NCBI RefSeq assembly: GCF_021018895.1
Contig: NC_079368.1
Span: forward strand, 7,996,001 to 8,060,000
DNA: 64,000 nucleotides
Direction: 5' to 3'
From: Seriola aureovittata
Lineage: Eukaryota; Chordata; Actinopteri; Carangiformes; Carangidae
Shown here piece by piece: positions 12,301 through 22,804 of the stretch. Position 1 is the first letter of the stretch; the number at the start of each line of letters is the position of its first letter. The notes under the pieces were generated by a model that saw only the letters and a program-made list of their open reading frames with translations, ran no database searches and had not been told where the DNA came from. The position numbers and the translations under genes were made by a program.

Positions 12301-15300
12301 AAGTGTATGCATTCCAGACAACATTTGAATAAAGCTGTACATATCCTGTCTTAACATCCTGTTCAGAGTAGTAACACTGGTTTGGACGTGAAGCCCACTC
12401 TCATGTGAAGAACACAGCAGCTGGTGCACAAAGCTACTGAAACTGAGGTGACTGAAATGGGATTTTCTTAGATTTCAAGGCTGAATCTCATTAGCAAAAG
12501 ATAAACAATACAAAAAAATGCATAATGGAGTAAACATGGTCTCAATAAGGCTCTAACATCTTAACAAGGTTGAGATTTAAAGCTAAATGAAAATCTTTAA
12601 AATGCCAGAAAACTCAGGCGTAAGTTGTGTGGGTGGCCTTGCTGTGAACCGTCAACAACAACAGACCTCGTTTATTTTTTATGCTTTGTTCCTCGAGCCA
12701 AAAACAAAAAGATAGTCATTTATGTCAATGACTTTGAAAGTTCTTAAATGTGGACTATTGCTGCTCCATGGCTGTTGCCTTTAATGCAACTATCGAATAT
12801 TTTCATAAATGTGTAATCATTATGACAATAATTCAAATAATCTGACGGGATACATGTAAGTAAGAGGAAGAAGAAAACCAGTGGGTCAGACAACAGACAA
12901 GTACATATAATACTGTTTTCTATTATAATCTATTTACATTTGCATAAAGCTAGTGATAGTGGTAAGTAATAAAAATATCTACAAGAATGTGTCTCAACAG
13001 CTGCAAAACACAGTCCGTGAGTGTTGTTTCGGTGGCATTTGACATCTCACTGCTGCTCTATGCTCTGATAAACATAGACCAAAACACTACAGAATCCTTG
13101 TTATCACTTTCTGGATGTAGATAGTCTTGTTCAGGCCAGTGTCTTCTGACTACTGGCATGCGTCGTCCCTGATCGCTGAACATCCTGTGCCAATAAGGTC
13201 ATCAGTCCAGATACACAGCTGGTGCTATTATGACTGGGAATATAAAAAAAACATTTGTTTGCCAGACGCCTTAAGTAAAAAGGCAGAGGGCGGGTGGTGT
13301 TCAGGAGATAATGTAGAGATATGTAACTATAGGCATGTGTGAAACACTGAAGATACAATGCTCTCTACAGCAATCTACAGTAATAATGTCTGGCAGTCAA
13401 AGTTAACAAATACTCTAGTCTACACTTCACTGCTAAACCTCTGAATTACAGTGAATTCTAGTACTTGAGTATCAAATAAAGTTCAGTTTTTAAGGTGAAC
13501 ACGTGCGTGTATATGGTTCAGCAAAAAAAAAGTTAAAGTGAATCTTGGGTTTAAAATATTTTATCACAGATATACTCTGTTTTCCCAAGGTCAAGACTGA
13601 ATCTCCGAGCTCAAGTTTCAGTTCTTTCAGTTTTCAAACGCAGACTGACTTCCTCTCTATCTCTCCCTCACTTTCTCTATCTCACACATTTAGGGGAATC
13701 AGTCAAATGACATTCACAGTATCACTGATTTAATGTCCATCTCGAGAGGAGACACCTGGTCACCAAAACCGGGCGAGTGTCCGGCCAGCATACGACCCAA
13801 GCTGAGGGGAGGGAGTGTAAATACAGCCCACACAATACTGGATTTTTGAGCCAATACCAATAACAATATATGATAACAATATATCAGCCCACTTGCATAA
13901 GAACCTAATAAAATAAACATTTTTGATTAAGATCCCTCAGACTTAGTTATTTAAGAATTGTGGCCAAGATACATGCTGAGCATTAGCATTAAAAAATACA
14001 TCTTTCAGTTCTCTGGGGTGTCAAACAATGTAAAGGCAACACTGTTGTGAAACTAACTCTATTACTGTGCTGCAATGTCTTGCGATTCAATGCCAACGTA
14101 ACCACTCATACCAATATATCTGCAACAACCTAATATCAACAGTTACTACATATCAGCCCTGCTGATTTATCAGTTTAAAAGAGGGTCAGCTAACTCACAT
14201 ATACTCATTCAGACAGGCCGAGACACATTTGACCAGAAGCACTGTTTTCATCAGAATGGGAATTTAGTCAGCTTTGTCACATGTAGTTTTCTAAGCATCC
14301 CATCGCTCCAACAGCACTGCTCACTCTTTGAGCCATATATGGCAAGAATGGCATGAATGGAAATTTTGTGAGAGCTCCCTTATAAAGGAGAACACTCCAA
14401 GTCTCTCTTTCTAATCTGATCTTCTATCTTTTCCCCATTTTTTAACCACACACTCGAGATGACTGCACAATTGTGTACAGAAGCAAAATGTTGCTTTTGT
14501 CCTTCTTTGTCTCACTGTCCATGTGAGTCATGATGCAAGCTCCAGCTTTGTCTGCTACTACTGGCCTACTCTTGCCTTCTTTTCCTGTTGATCTTTGTCT
14601 CTTTCTCCTCCCTTTCCTTTCCCCCCCCTTTATTTGTGCCTCTCTACACTTCTCCACTTCCCATCTCCTCCTCTTTCCGACTATCATTTGGTGCACTTGC
14701 TCCATGCAGTGATTGCATCTGACATGACTTATATAATGGGTTTACAGCCCGAGTTGCTCTGAAGGGAATTACTGGCATTCCTGAATATTTGCCTGCTAGC
14801 ATAAGAGTCAATGTTTTTTTTGTTGTTTTTTTCTTCTTTTTTTTTTACTGTACCCTCTGTTATTGGTGTATCTATTTACCATTCCTTGGCTGTCTGCCTC
14901 CCCTGGCGGTTTGAAGCTCTCTGTGTAATGTCAGGAACACCTCCCCATCAGCAGTTCTACACTGCAAGCAAGTCGTTTTGATGTGCAGTTCACACAGTTT
15001 CTTCCTCAGTCTTTTGAAATCTAGGTCAGCTCTATTATTTATTAATTGCTGTTTCACAACTCCCTTAGTCTTCCCACTGCTGCTCACAGAGCTCCAGCTC
15101 CTACAATACAGAATCTCCGGCATGTCTAATAATATCCGCTGTGGCTCTGAAGGAGGCCCGCTGGGATTAGTCCAAAAAACACAAGATGCCTCCAGAATGC
15201 AGTCGTAAAATTTTTGAGCAGAAGTAGCCACGTTATGAATCAGAATTTATCAAACCCTCTGAGGCACTAACACTGATTTTCAAAATACCAATATGAAAAT

Positions 15301-15498
15301 ATATATTTTTTTATTTTTATGACAATAGACAGCTAGGTATATCACCATAAATTTAAACAAATCAATTATCTCTCTCTACACGATGGCATTTTGTTGCTAT
15401 GCTGGCGGTTATTCCTGGCCATCATCTCATTGACCATCTCGCTGTAATATGTTCCGAACTGTCAAAATCCTGTACTGTGTGTTTTAGTGGCTACTGAC
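9301..15498 (-). other. ncor2: ncor2 intron 4
   Basis: This 6.2 kb AT-rich intron has a poly-A run at 11551-11569. The stretch 13810-14170 repeats phrases such as CAATATAT and ATATCAGCCC and looks like a decayed dispersed repeat, though I cannot fix its family. A 119-codon frame at 14872-15231 on the minus strand starts with GTG and resembles nothing I know. I read it as chance. Confidence 0.65.
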
Positions 15499-15676
15499 CT
15501 TTGCCATATCCTCAGCCCCTCCCAGAGGCAGCGATTGCCGGTGGGACGAAGGCCTCATCAGAGACTCCGGTCCGATCTCTAAACGAGGCCGTTTGATCTC
15601 TGCATACTCCACCTCTGACTGGCTGCTAGGCTCAGGCAGGTATATGTGTTCATAGCGAATATGCTGCTCCTGTCCT
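15499..15676 (-). CDS. ncor2: ncor2 exon 4 (end of codon 74 to 133)
   Basis: This 178-nt exon begins with one base that completes Arg74 after exon 3 and ends in phase 0. The acceptor is TGTTGCAG|AGGACAGG and the donor GCAAAG|GTCAGT. The peptide includes YLPEPSSQSEVEYAEIKRPR, then LEIGPESLMRP and ends GGAEDMAK. Human NCOR2 has YLPELGKSEMEFIESKRPR, LELLPDPLLRP and GSEDLTK in the same order. The KRPRLE core is the best conserved part and lies in the N-terminal repression region. The middle is more divergent, as expected for a low-complexity linker. Confidence 0.94.
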
Positions 15677-16000
15677 CTGCAACAGAAAAAATACAAACAT
15701 AGCACATTAGAGAACAGGACTCGAGATTGAGAAACTTACTGTACATTGAGCTACAGGCAACCGTTAATACTATGGGGCTTGTAATATCAAACTTTGCTCA
15801 ATTATGAGAGTTTCTAATGTAGCTGCTGATGAAAGAAAACAGTATATTTCTTCATGCGCTGGTGTCTTGTGTAAGGTTTTTGGCCATATTAGCAGTGTGG
15901 AAGACTGAATGGAAGTTCATGGACATAGACGATGAACCACTCTGATTTTGACCAGAAATATTTCTTTCATGTTGGAACATCTCTAGAACTATTGACAATT

Positions 16001-16150
16001 TAACGCTAACATAGCAAGGTGGCAAATGTTAATATCAGCATGTTAAAATACCCTTAGTTAACATGCATATTAGCATGCTAACTGTGGGCCTGTTAACATA
16101 CAAACGTTAGCAAGGATTTACTGTAGATACTGGCATTCAGCTCAAAGCAC
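16001..16150 (+). repeat. percomorph dispersed repeat, copy a (decayed)
   Basis: The segment carries phrases seen in all four copies in this window: TTAGCATGCTAAC-like words, a run of gapped GTTAACAT words, and an end at ATTCAGCTCAAAGCAC. I recognise this as a common dispersed repeat of percomorph genomes but cannot name its family. Boundaries are approximate. Confidence 0.55.
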
Positions 16151-16895
16151 GGTTACGCTGCGGTACAGCTGAGGCTGATAAATTACAGTTGAAACTGATG
16201 AAAGTTGAGCACAATCTGATACTGAAGGAGGGAAAGACTAGTCCCGAGGAGAAACTAGTGGAAGATAAGGACCATGTGTGAAGTTTGACAGCTTGACTGC
16301 TGTGATCTTTTGCCTGAAATACTAGACCAGACCTCAATAGCAGAAACAATGCTTCCAAAGCAAAATCAAGTGAGAGGTGAAGATCAATCAAATCAATGGG
16401 CAAAAGACAAATTAATCATCAGTTTAATTCTGCGTCAAGTCAGACTGATACCCCAGTCTGAGATGTGAGGACATCAGTAACTCTGAGACAATATTGATCT
16501 TGTGAGCAGTAGACGAGCTTTGGTGCTGATTTTGTGCGAACACAGTGGTCTAATCAAATCCCATTTATACAAGCTACATTTAACCACACAAAGACGCATT
16601 TGTACAAAAGCACAAAATGACAGTTACAGCCTGAGATCAGGCTGACCTAAATCTTTACTGTTGTGTTCAAGGCACACACAAAAGCCAGCTGGCTTGCTTT
16701 GGTTCAAACAGAATCATCATAAAGTAATCACTGAGGACTATTTTTCTGCAAATTGGGAGCATGTAATGGGTCACTCAGTAGTGGAAAGTGGAAAGAAAGG
16801 GAATCAAGAAAATTGGAAATGGTGACTCACTGTAGCGCTACCACCTAATGGTTTTAAATATAACAGTGTATGGTAGAGCGGCCCTTGTGTGGGGC

Positions 16896-16919
16896 CACAC
16901 ACACACACACACACACACA
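16896..16919. repeat. (CA)12 microsatellite
   Basis: Perfect CA dinucleotide run inside ncor2 intron 3. Confidence 0.9.
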
Positions 16920-19900
16920 AAACTGAAAAGGTGCTTTGTTTTGACTCGCAGAAGACCTACGGCACTCCCCCATCCAGTACCGCAAATCTAGAACTGGCAG
17001 GTACCACTGGAGGAGGGGGGAGCACAATACTGTAAAGTGATCTGGTCATGATCCGCTATATGTGTGGTTCTAATATAAACCACATTCTGCACATTTTCAT
17101 CACATTAATCAAATTCATTAACACACGGGGGGTGGGGGGGTAGACAGCAACAAGCTACAGTGCGCCAGTACAGCGGACCCTTGGTGTGCAGTCAAATGAC
17201 AGGTTCCGAATGTTAACTGCAGTAGCTACTTGGATCTGGGAAATTTTATTAGCCCACATGTAAATGGTTCTCTGTTCTTTTTGAGGAAACGGTTTTCTCA
17301 AGTCTGCCCTGGAGGCAGATGCCAGAATGTCACTGACTTCGCTGCCAGTGTCAAAATGGAAGTGGCTTCTGAAGAGGAGAGGGAAAACACAACCATAATT
17401 GCTGGTCCAGGCCCACAATGGCCTAGTGTGTGGTTTCTCTGTGAGCCAAAGAGCATGGAGCCTGTCTCTGTCTAGGAGGGTGCTGGTGGGGTGGTGTGAC
17501 AGTCCGAGACCATCCTCTGACTAGACCAGAGGTTTACACTGGGGAGATTTATCATGTCACTTACGTAAGATGCCAGAGTAAATCTGCATGTTAAAAGGTG
17601 TCAGGAGGTGTCAAGGGAAAAAATGGATTGTGGGTGTTTATCTGTGCGATTGCCAAAATAGTATCTTGAAAAATGGGGGGCAAAAATTAATGCCCAGCTG
17701 GTGTTTGGCTTTGTTGTCCCCCCACCCACCCACCCCAACACATTTTTCTCACTCATTCAGTCGCACACTTCCTCATCTCCATAGAGGGCTGGCACTTACA
17801 TAATCACATCATCAAGCTCTAGCCCACCCACCCCCCTGTTCTCCCTCTCCCTTTCCCCCTTTCTTTCTCCCTCTCCCTCTTGTGAGCGTGCAGAATAAGC
17901 TGATCCCTGGGGAGGATTTGTCTGGAGGATGAGAGAAAGAGATGTGTTATGGGTGGGGGGCGGAGCGTGTGGGGAGGAGAGGGAAGGGGGGGCTGGGCAA
18001 CAACAAAACAAAACACAACACAACACCACGGCCCGCAACAGCTCCATCACTTTCTTATTGGCTTGGGCCTCATTACGACAAGAACAGAGATCATGTGTGC
18101 TGATAGCGGCCTATTATTGTGAAAACACTACGGCGTTTGTGCGGCTGCCAATCTCTTCGCTGCTTCCCAGAGGAGCAGCCCTACAGCTGTGCACGGTGCA
18201 GGGACGGCTAACAGAGAGTGAAGTGAGGCTAACTGCACCACAGCTGGGATGAATGAAACTGAGAAAGTGCACCAAAGAGGAAAGACAATGGTTGGAGTAA
18301 AATAAAATTTAACAGAAGTGCTCAAACACTTCTCTGTTCATATAGCTGAACACATAAAAATCACATTTAATCACATCCTAATAGCTAAATTAACAAGGGA
18401 CAGGGATATTTACAACCACTAAACGCCGAATACTGGAATAATTGAAAGCAATTTTTTTGAAAAATCAATTTGTCTGAATTTTGGGATCCACAAGGCATTA
18501 TGTGGTTAGAGGTAGTGCTGGGGAAAGCAGTCAATTCCTAGAATGTACTTCAGCACTGATGCACTAAACTCCTCATCAATTTTTCCTTGGAAATAATAAT
18601 AAAAAAAAATTAAAAAAAGACGTGAAAAGATTGTACAAAACAAAGTAATATAATTATGTAGGTAAATATGCAAAGAAAAGCGATAAATTAATTTAGTTCA
18701 GAGCTAAATTACAAGAATAATCACGGTGAGTGAAGACTCATTCTGTATTACTGCGCCAGATTTGTTTGCACTCTACTCTGGTCTGACCAGAAAAGAAACC
18801 CTCTTAAGTGGTTTCTCCGTCTTGTTACGCTTCTTATAAAATTTATTCTCTCCCTTTCTCAAGAGGCCTGGGTGATCTCAGACAGATGGGAAGAGGCGGA
18901 GTGACTGAGATATTGCCTGGAGTAAAGAGGGGGAAGAAACAAACAACTAGCACAGTGGCTTACCAGTGATTATACTATTGTGGAGCTCTGACCTGTAATT
19001 GGGGTAAATATGTAGCATTAACTGAATAGCACATTTTCACCTTGCTTTCAGCTCAAGAAAATTAAAGAGCAGAAGAAGGATACATAGATCTATCATACTG
19101 AGGAAGAGAGAAAGCCATCCTTAAAGGAAAGCCCAGTTTCTAAGGTCATGTTTGTGATTACATTTTCTGTCAGAATGTGAACAACCCCAATCTTGCTACA
19201 AATGGAGACCTGTCGTGCTGAATTACTGAGACTTATGAAAAGACAAGCACACATCTGAGAGGAGAATAGATTGAAGGATTGCCAAGGCCAGAATTACACT
19301 ATTCAGACTCTGAATGAGAACGCAGAATGAGGGCTTTAGACTGGATTCTAAGCCCTCCATAGGAATGCCGAAGGCCTGATATATTCAACTGAAAGCCTCC
19401 CCACCCACAGACGCCTGCCAGCAAGACTAGCGGTTAATTTCAGTCTCCACAAAGAAACGTGGGCTAACTGCTAGTCTCCCCTTTTGATATGATGGGGTTT
19501 TTTTTTTGTTTTTTTTTAATCTGGTGAAAAACAACTTCACTGTTCTACTGTCGAAGTTTCACACGGCATCTGTCTTGGAGAAACAGGCAACATTTATACT
19601 CTGAGTGACTGCCAAAGCACCCGTGACTGAATGAAAGGTGTCAGCAAATCAGGAGCTGGTGGGCAGCAGTTGAACAGTGCAGTGTTTATTTCTGTAGCAA
19701 CCCATGACCCAGTGTTCCCACACTGCGGGCTAGGCTACACTAACCATTAAACAGTGCCTTTACAGTGAACACCATAATCCCATCTGATTGATACTTAAAG
19801 ACGCTGACACAACACGCACACACTGCCACAGAGTCGTTCTACCATCTGCTGTCTGCTGTTGTGACGCCATTGCATTCCAGACACCCAAATTATTTGACAT

Positions 19901-20904
19901 ATCTTGAAAGAGAGCCCCCACTCCACCCCCGGCATACTGTTCATGTAACAGATATCTGCCAGCTGATTTTTAGTGAAGTCAACCTCTTGAATATTTAATT
20001 TTTTCTATTCCTTGCATGTTTTTCGCGTATGCATGAAAATCTGCCATGACAATCAAATGAAGAAAAAATATATATGTTCTTGTGACTTATCCTGTGCATC
20101 ATGCACAATTCATGGCAGGCACATAAATTATTCATAAGTACTCATCAAGGCTCATCCTCAAAAAAGCATGGCTATATAAATAATAAACAACTTTGGTAGG
20201 TACAAGACCTGAGTCTCCAGAGAGAAAGCACTATTCATACAATGCTTTGCATGACTTACTGTTGGTCTATTGAGGATGGCAAAACTCTGCAAGCTCCATT
20301 GCCTGCAGAGCCATTTAACACAACATTACAGAGGAGCGGCTTGCGGATGCCAATTACATAAGGATTACACTGGGGGAGGGTTAACAGGCAGAGGCTTTAG
20401 TAGAATAATACTGCATAAAAATGCAGCCTGCATGAAGCTTCCATGAGCATGCTTTGTCCCGCAGTCCTCAAGACTCAAGGACAAACACATTAAAGGGGCA
20501 ACACTACCACTTTCATGTTATCGTGACAAACGGTGAATTCCACAACATGCATCAAGGTCTGAGAAAATGTAAGAAAACAAAATGTCAGCTACAAACCACA
20601 GCAGAGGAGGATGGTGAATGCGATATATAAAAAAATCATTTATAATTTTCAGATAAAGCTACAGCGATTATATTAGTCTTGCATATTTTCCTGCAGGTAT
20701 TTTCCTGCAACATTTTTTCATTTACACACCCTCATGCTTTATTTGCAGTGCAAATACTGTACAAATGAATGATTAAAAAACAAACATCACCCACTACAGC
20801 AGGTAATGAAATGCGCAGGGATTCTAAACATGGTGCCATCAAAAAAGAAAAAGCAATATATTGCTTATGAGAATAGAATTTATATTTGAGTGTGGTAAAC
20901 CTAC

Positions 20905-21017
20905 CTCTCATTCCCAGGCTGAAACTCTGAAAGCAAGGAAGGCCGACGGCGATGGGGCTGGGCCAAGTGGGAACTGTAGTCCCTGGCATGAGAGTGGTAG
21001 TCGACCAGTCCCACTTC
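20905..21017 (-). CDS. ncor2: ncor2 exon 3 (codons 37 to first two bases of 74)
   Basis: This 113-nt exon starts in phase 0 and ends two bases into an Arg codon. The acceptor is GTTCTAG|GAAGTG and the donor GAGAG|GTAGGT. It encodes EVGLVDYHSHARDYSSHL, then AQPHRRRPSLLSEFQPGNE. Human NCOR2 has DVGLLEYQHHSRDYASHL and QRRRPSLLSEFQPGNER, so the RRRPSLLSEFQPGNER motif is intact. Compared with human, a few residues between the two motifs (SPGSIIQ region) are missing. This is the strongest single piece of evidence for the gene. Confidence 0.96.
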
Positions 21018-21791
21018 CTAGAACACAAACAACAAAAAGTTTTAAGCATTGATCCCTTCTCTTATAGCTTATAATCTTTTATATATAATATTTTTTATAT
21101 TTTTCCCTCCATTCCCTGCCTTGTTCCCTCTGTAATATCCAGTCCTTTTCTCTCCTGCTCTCATTTCTCTCATTTGTCTTTCACACAAGTGGAGTAACCC
21201 ATACAGCTACTGTAAACTTGCGCCTCTGCCAATCAAGGATTGCGGGACACAGCCCATCAACCCTCATCTCCTCCTGAATGTGATGACAAGAGAGAGCAGT
21301 AGGATTAACTACATGTGCAGCTGTGGGGATCCTGGGGGGTAAGCTTTGGATTCTCCCGCCATACCAGAACAAAAAAAGCCTTGTAAACACTGGAGGTCAG
21401 AGATTGAACTTCTGTATCACCTAGAGGCCTCTTCTTTGAAGCAGACAGCTTTGTCTGTAATATGTAGAGGAAAATAATCTTGATAATTAGGAGATGTGGG
21501 TGGAAATAATGGGGAAGCCTTAATGTGACTCCATGGTGACAACATGAACTTTCAACTCAAACATCTAATGAGGGTTCTGTGTGCAAAACAATGTAACCTG
21601 GGAATGTTTCTGTTGGAAAAACACCAGTGGGGGCCTCTGGGGTCAGACCCTCTCCAGTTGTTCAGAGTAATACCCTGTTTACTAAATACCCACCAAGCAC
21701 GCAAAGCCCGAGCTACAACTACAGTAAAATCTCTAAAATGTTGAGGCACTACAGGTGGTCCATTAAACGCATTGTGTGTCGGGCCCCTTAC
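21018..21791 (-). other. ncor2: ncor2 intron 2
   Basis: A 774-bp intron between exons 2 and 3. The donor is CACACG|GTAAGG. I see no repeat or additional exon, and the exons either side join in phase 0. Confidence 0.8.
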
Positions 21792-21990
21792 CGTGTGCTG
21801 CCGCTGCATCTGCAGTGGTAGAGAGACAGGGTTTGACAGGTGCCGTGTGTCCAGTCCAGTCCTCCGGCCCGGGGGCACAGACTGGGGATGAGAGGACATG
21901 CTGGCACAGCCGCTTCCTCTACAGGCAGGAAGTGGGTGTGGCTGCAGAGCAGATGCTGTTCATTATTGGTTGTTTCTCTTAGCCTGAAAC
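21792..21990 (-). CDS. ncor2: ncor2 exon 2, with start codon (codons 1-36; CDS 21792-21899)
   Basis: The coding part is 108 nt from ATG at 21899 to the donor CACACG|GTAAGG, giving MSSHPQSVPPGRRTGL then DTRHLSNPVSLPLQMQRQHT. It matches the length and spacing of human NCOR2 exon coding MSGSTQPVAQTW...ARTHT, although identity is low. The start is supported by this length match, by direct phase-0 joining to exon 3, and by an A at position -3. The upstream 91 nt are inferred 5' UTR, running back to an acceptor CTACAG|GTTTCA whose pyrimidine tract is a CT microsatellite. A closer CTGTAG acceptor-like site sits 22 nt before the ATG and could shorten the leader. Confidence 0.85.
21919..21963 (-). other. 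upstream ORF in the ncor2 leader (14 codons)
   Basis: Within the inferred 5' part of exon 2, ATG at 21963-21961 opens MNSICSAATPTSCL and stops at TAG 21921-21919, 19 nt before the main start codon. It exists in the transcript only if the acceptor at 21990 is used. Short upstream ORFs commonly lower main-frame translation. Here that is inference. Confidence 0.5.
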
Positions 21991-21994
21991 CTGT

Positions 21995-22011
21995 AGAGAG
22001 AGAGAGAGAGA
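21995..22011. repeat. (GA)n tract forming the exon 2 polypyrimidine tract
   Basis: On the transcribed strand this reads (CT)n ending in CTACAG, immediately before the inferred exon 2 acceptor. A length-variable microsatellite therefore doubles as the splice-site pyrimidine tract. Confidence 0.85.
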
Positions 22012-22603
22012 AAACAAACCATGAGACATTTTTGTAGTTGAGGAACCTCAGATGAATTGCCTTGAACACCTTTGTACCTGCACAGAACAATACATAAAAC
22101 ATTGTACAGAACACGCAACTGTTGCTCGGAAACAATTTGATGTTTTCTGGCTAGCACTTCCAGAGTACTTAGAGATGAAAGTGCGCGTCTGTCTGCTCCG
22201 GATATCAGAATGTCATCACCTCCCTACCACAGCTGCTCCCCCCTCCAGTGCTCCTAGTAAAGAAGTGAGAGTCCCTGCACCTGCTAGACTCAACCCCTCC
22301 TTCACTGCTTACTGAATGGCCCACTGTGCTCACACTGAGGACTCACAGACAGAGACCAGCCAAGTCAAGCAGCTAGCTGGTAAACCAAAAATACTCTGAG
22401 TTTAATGGGGCTTTAGAGGCAACATAAATAACTCAATGACAGATAGAGATGTAGGCCTGGAGAGTCAGGCACTAGATTTTAATTTCAGATGACGTTATGC
22501 AAACCAGAGTGACTCTTCTCATAGTCTCTTATTTTGACATTTCCAACAATGTGTTATATGACACACTCCTTGTAGATGAGGACAGACATCGGCACAAGAT
22601 GAC

Positions 22604-22804
22604 AAAATTGCAGCAAAGAGCTCAACTGGTAGAGCGCGTACCACTTACGCTCAGTCCTTACCGCAGCAGCCATGGGTTCGAGTCTGACCCATTGGCCTTT
22701 GCTGCATGTCCTCCCCTCTCTCTCCCCAACTTTCCTTTCACTCTCTCACTGTCCCTATATGAATAAACACAAAAACTGCCCAAAGGAATAACTTTAAAAA
22801 AAGA
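22604..22804 (+). mobile_element. tRNA-derived SINE
   Basis: An A-box-like AGCTCAACTGG (22619-22629) followed by a B-box GGTTCGAGTCT (22675-22685) gives an internal Pol III promoter. The body then reads CCTTTGCTGCATGTCCTCCC, a CT-rich tract and an A-rich end with TTTAAAAAAA. This tail is typical of an abundant tRNA-derived SINE in percomorph fish. It lies antisense to ncor2 and close to exon 2. Confidence 0.8.

Larger units (their letters stand above)
15677..20904 (-). other. ncor2: ncor2 intron 3
   Basis: This 5.2 kb intron contains one copy of a GCTAGC-rich dispersed repeat (16001-16150), a CA microsatellite (16896-16919), and pyrimidine- and purine-rich stretches around 17700-18000. The block at about 18030-18250 is GC-richer and non-repetitive compared with its surroundings. 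No exon is recognised. Confidence 0.65.

Noticed and set aside
14872..15231. 119-codon minus frame
   Set aside because: It starts with GTG, lies inside ncor2 intron 4, has a stop six codons upstream and resembles no known family. Frames of this size are expected by chance in 64 kb.
21552..21899. 115-codon minus frame starting at the ncor2 ATG
   Set aside because: Only the first 36 codons are coding. The rest is read-through past the donor CACACG|GTAAGG, and homology resumes in exon 3.
22619..22685. Possible functional tRNA gene
   Set aside because: A- and B-box motifs are present, but the anticodon arm and acceptor pairing do not form and a SINE body follows. It is a tRNA-derived retroposon.
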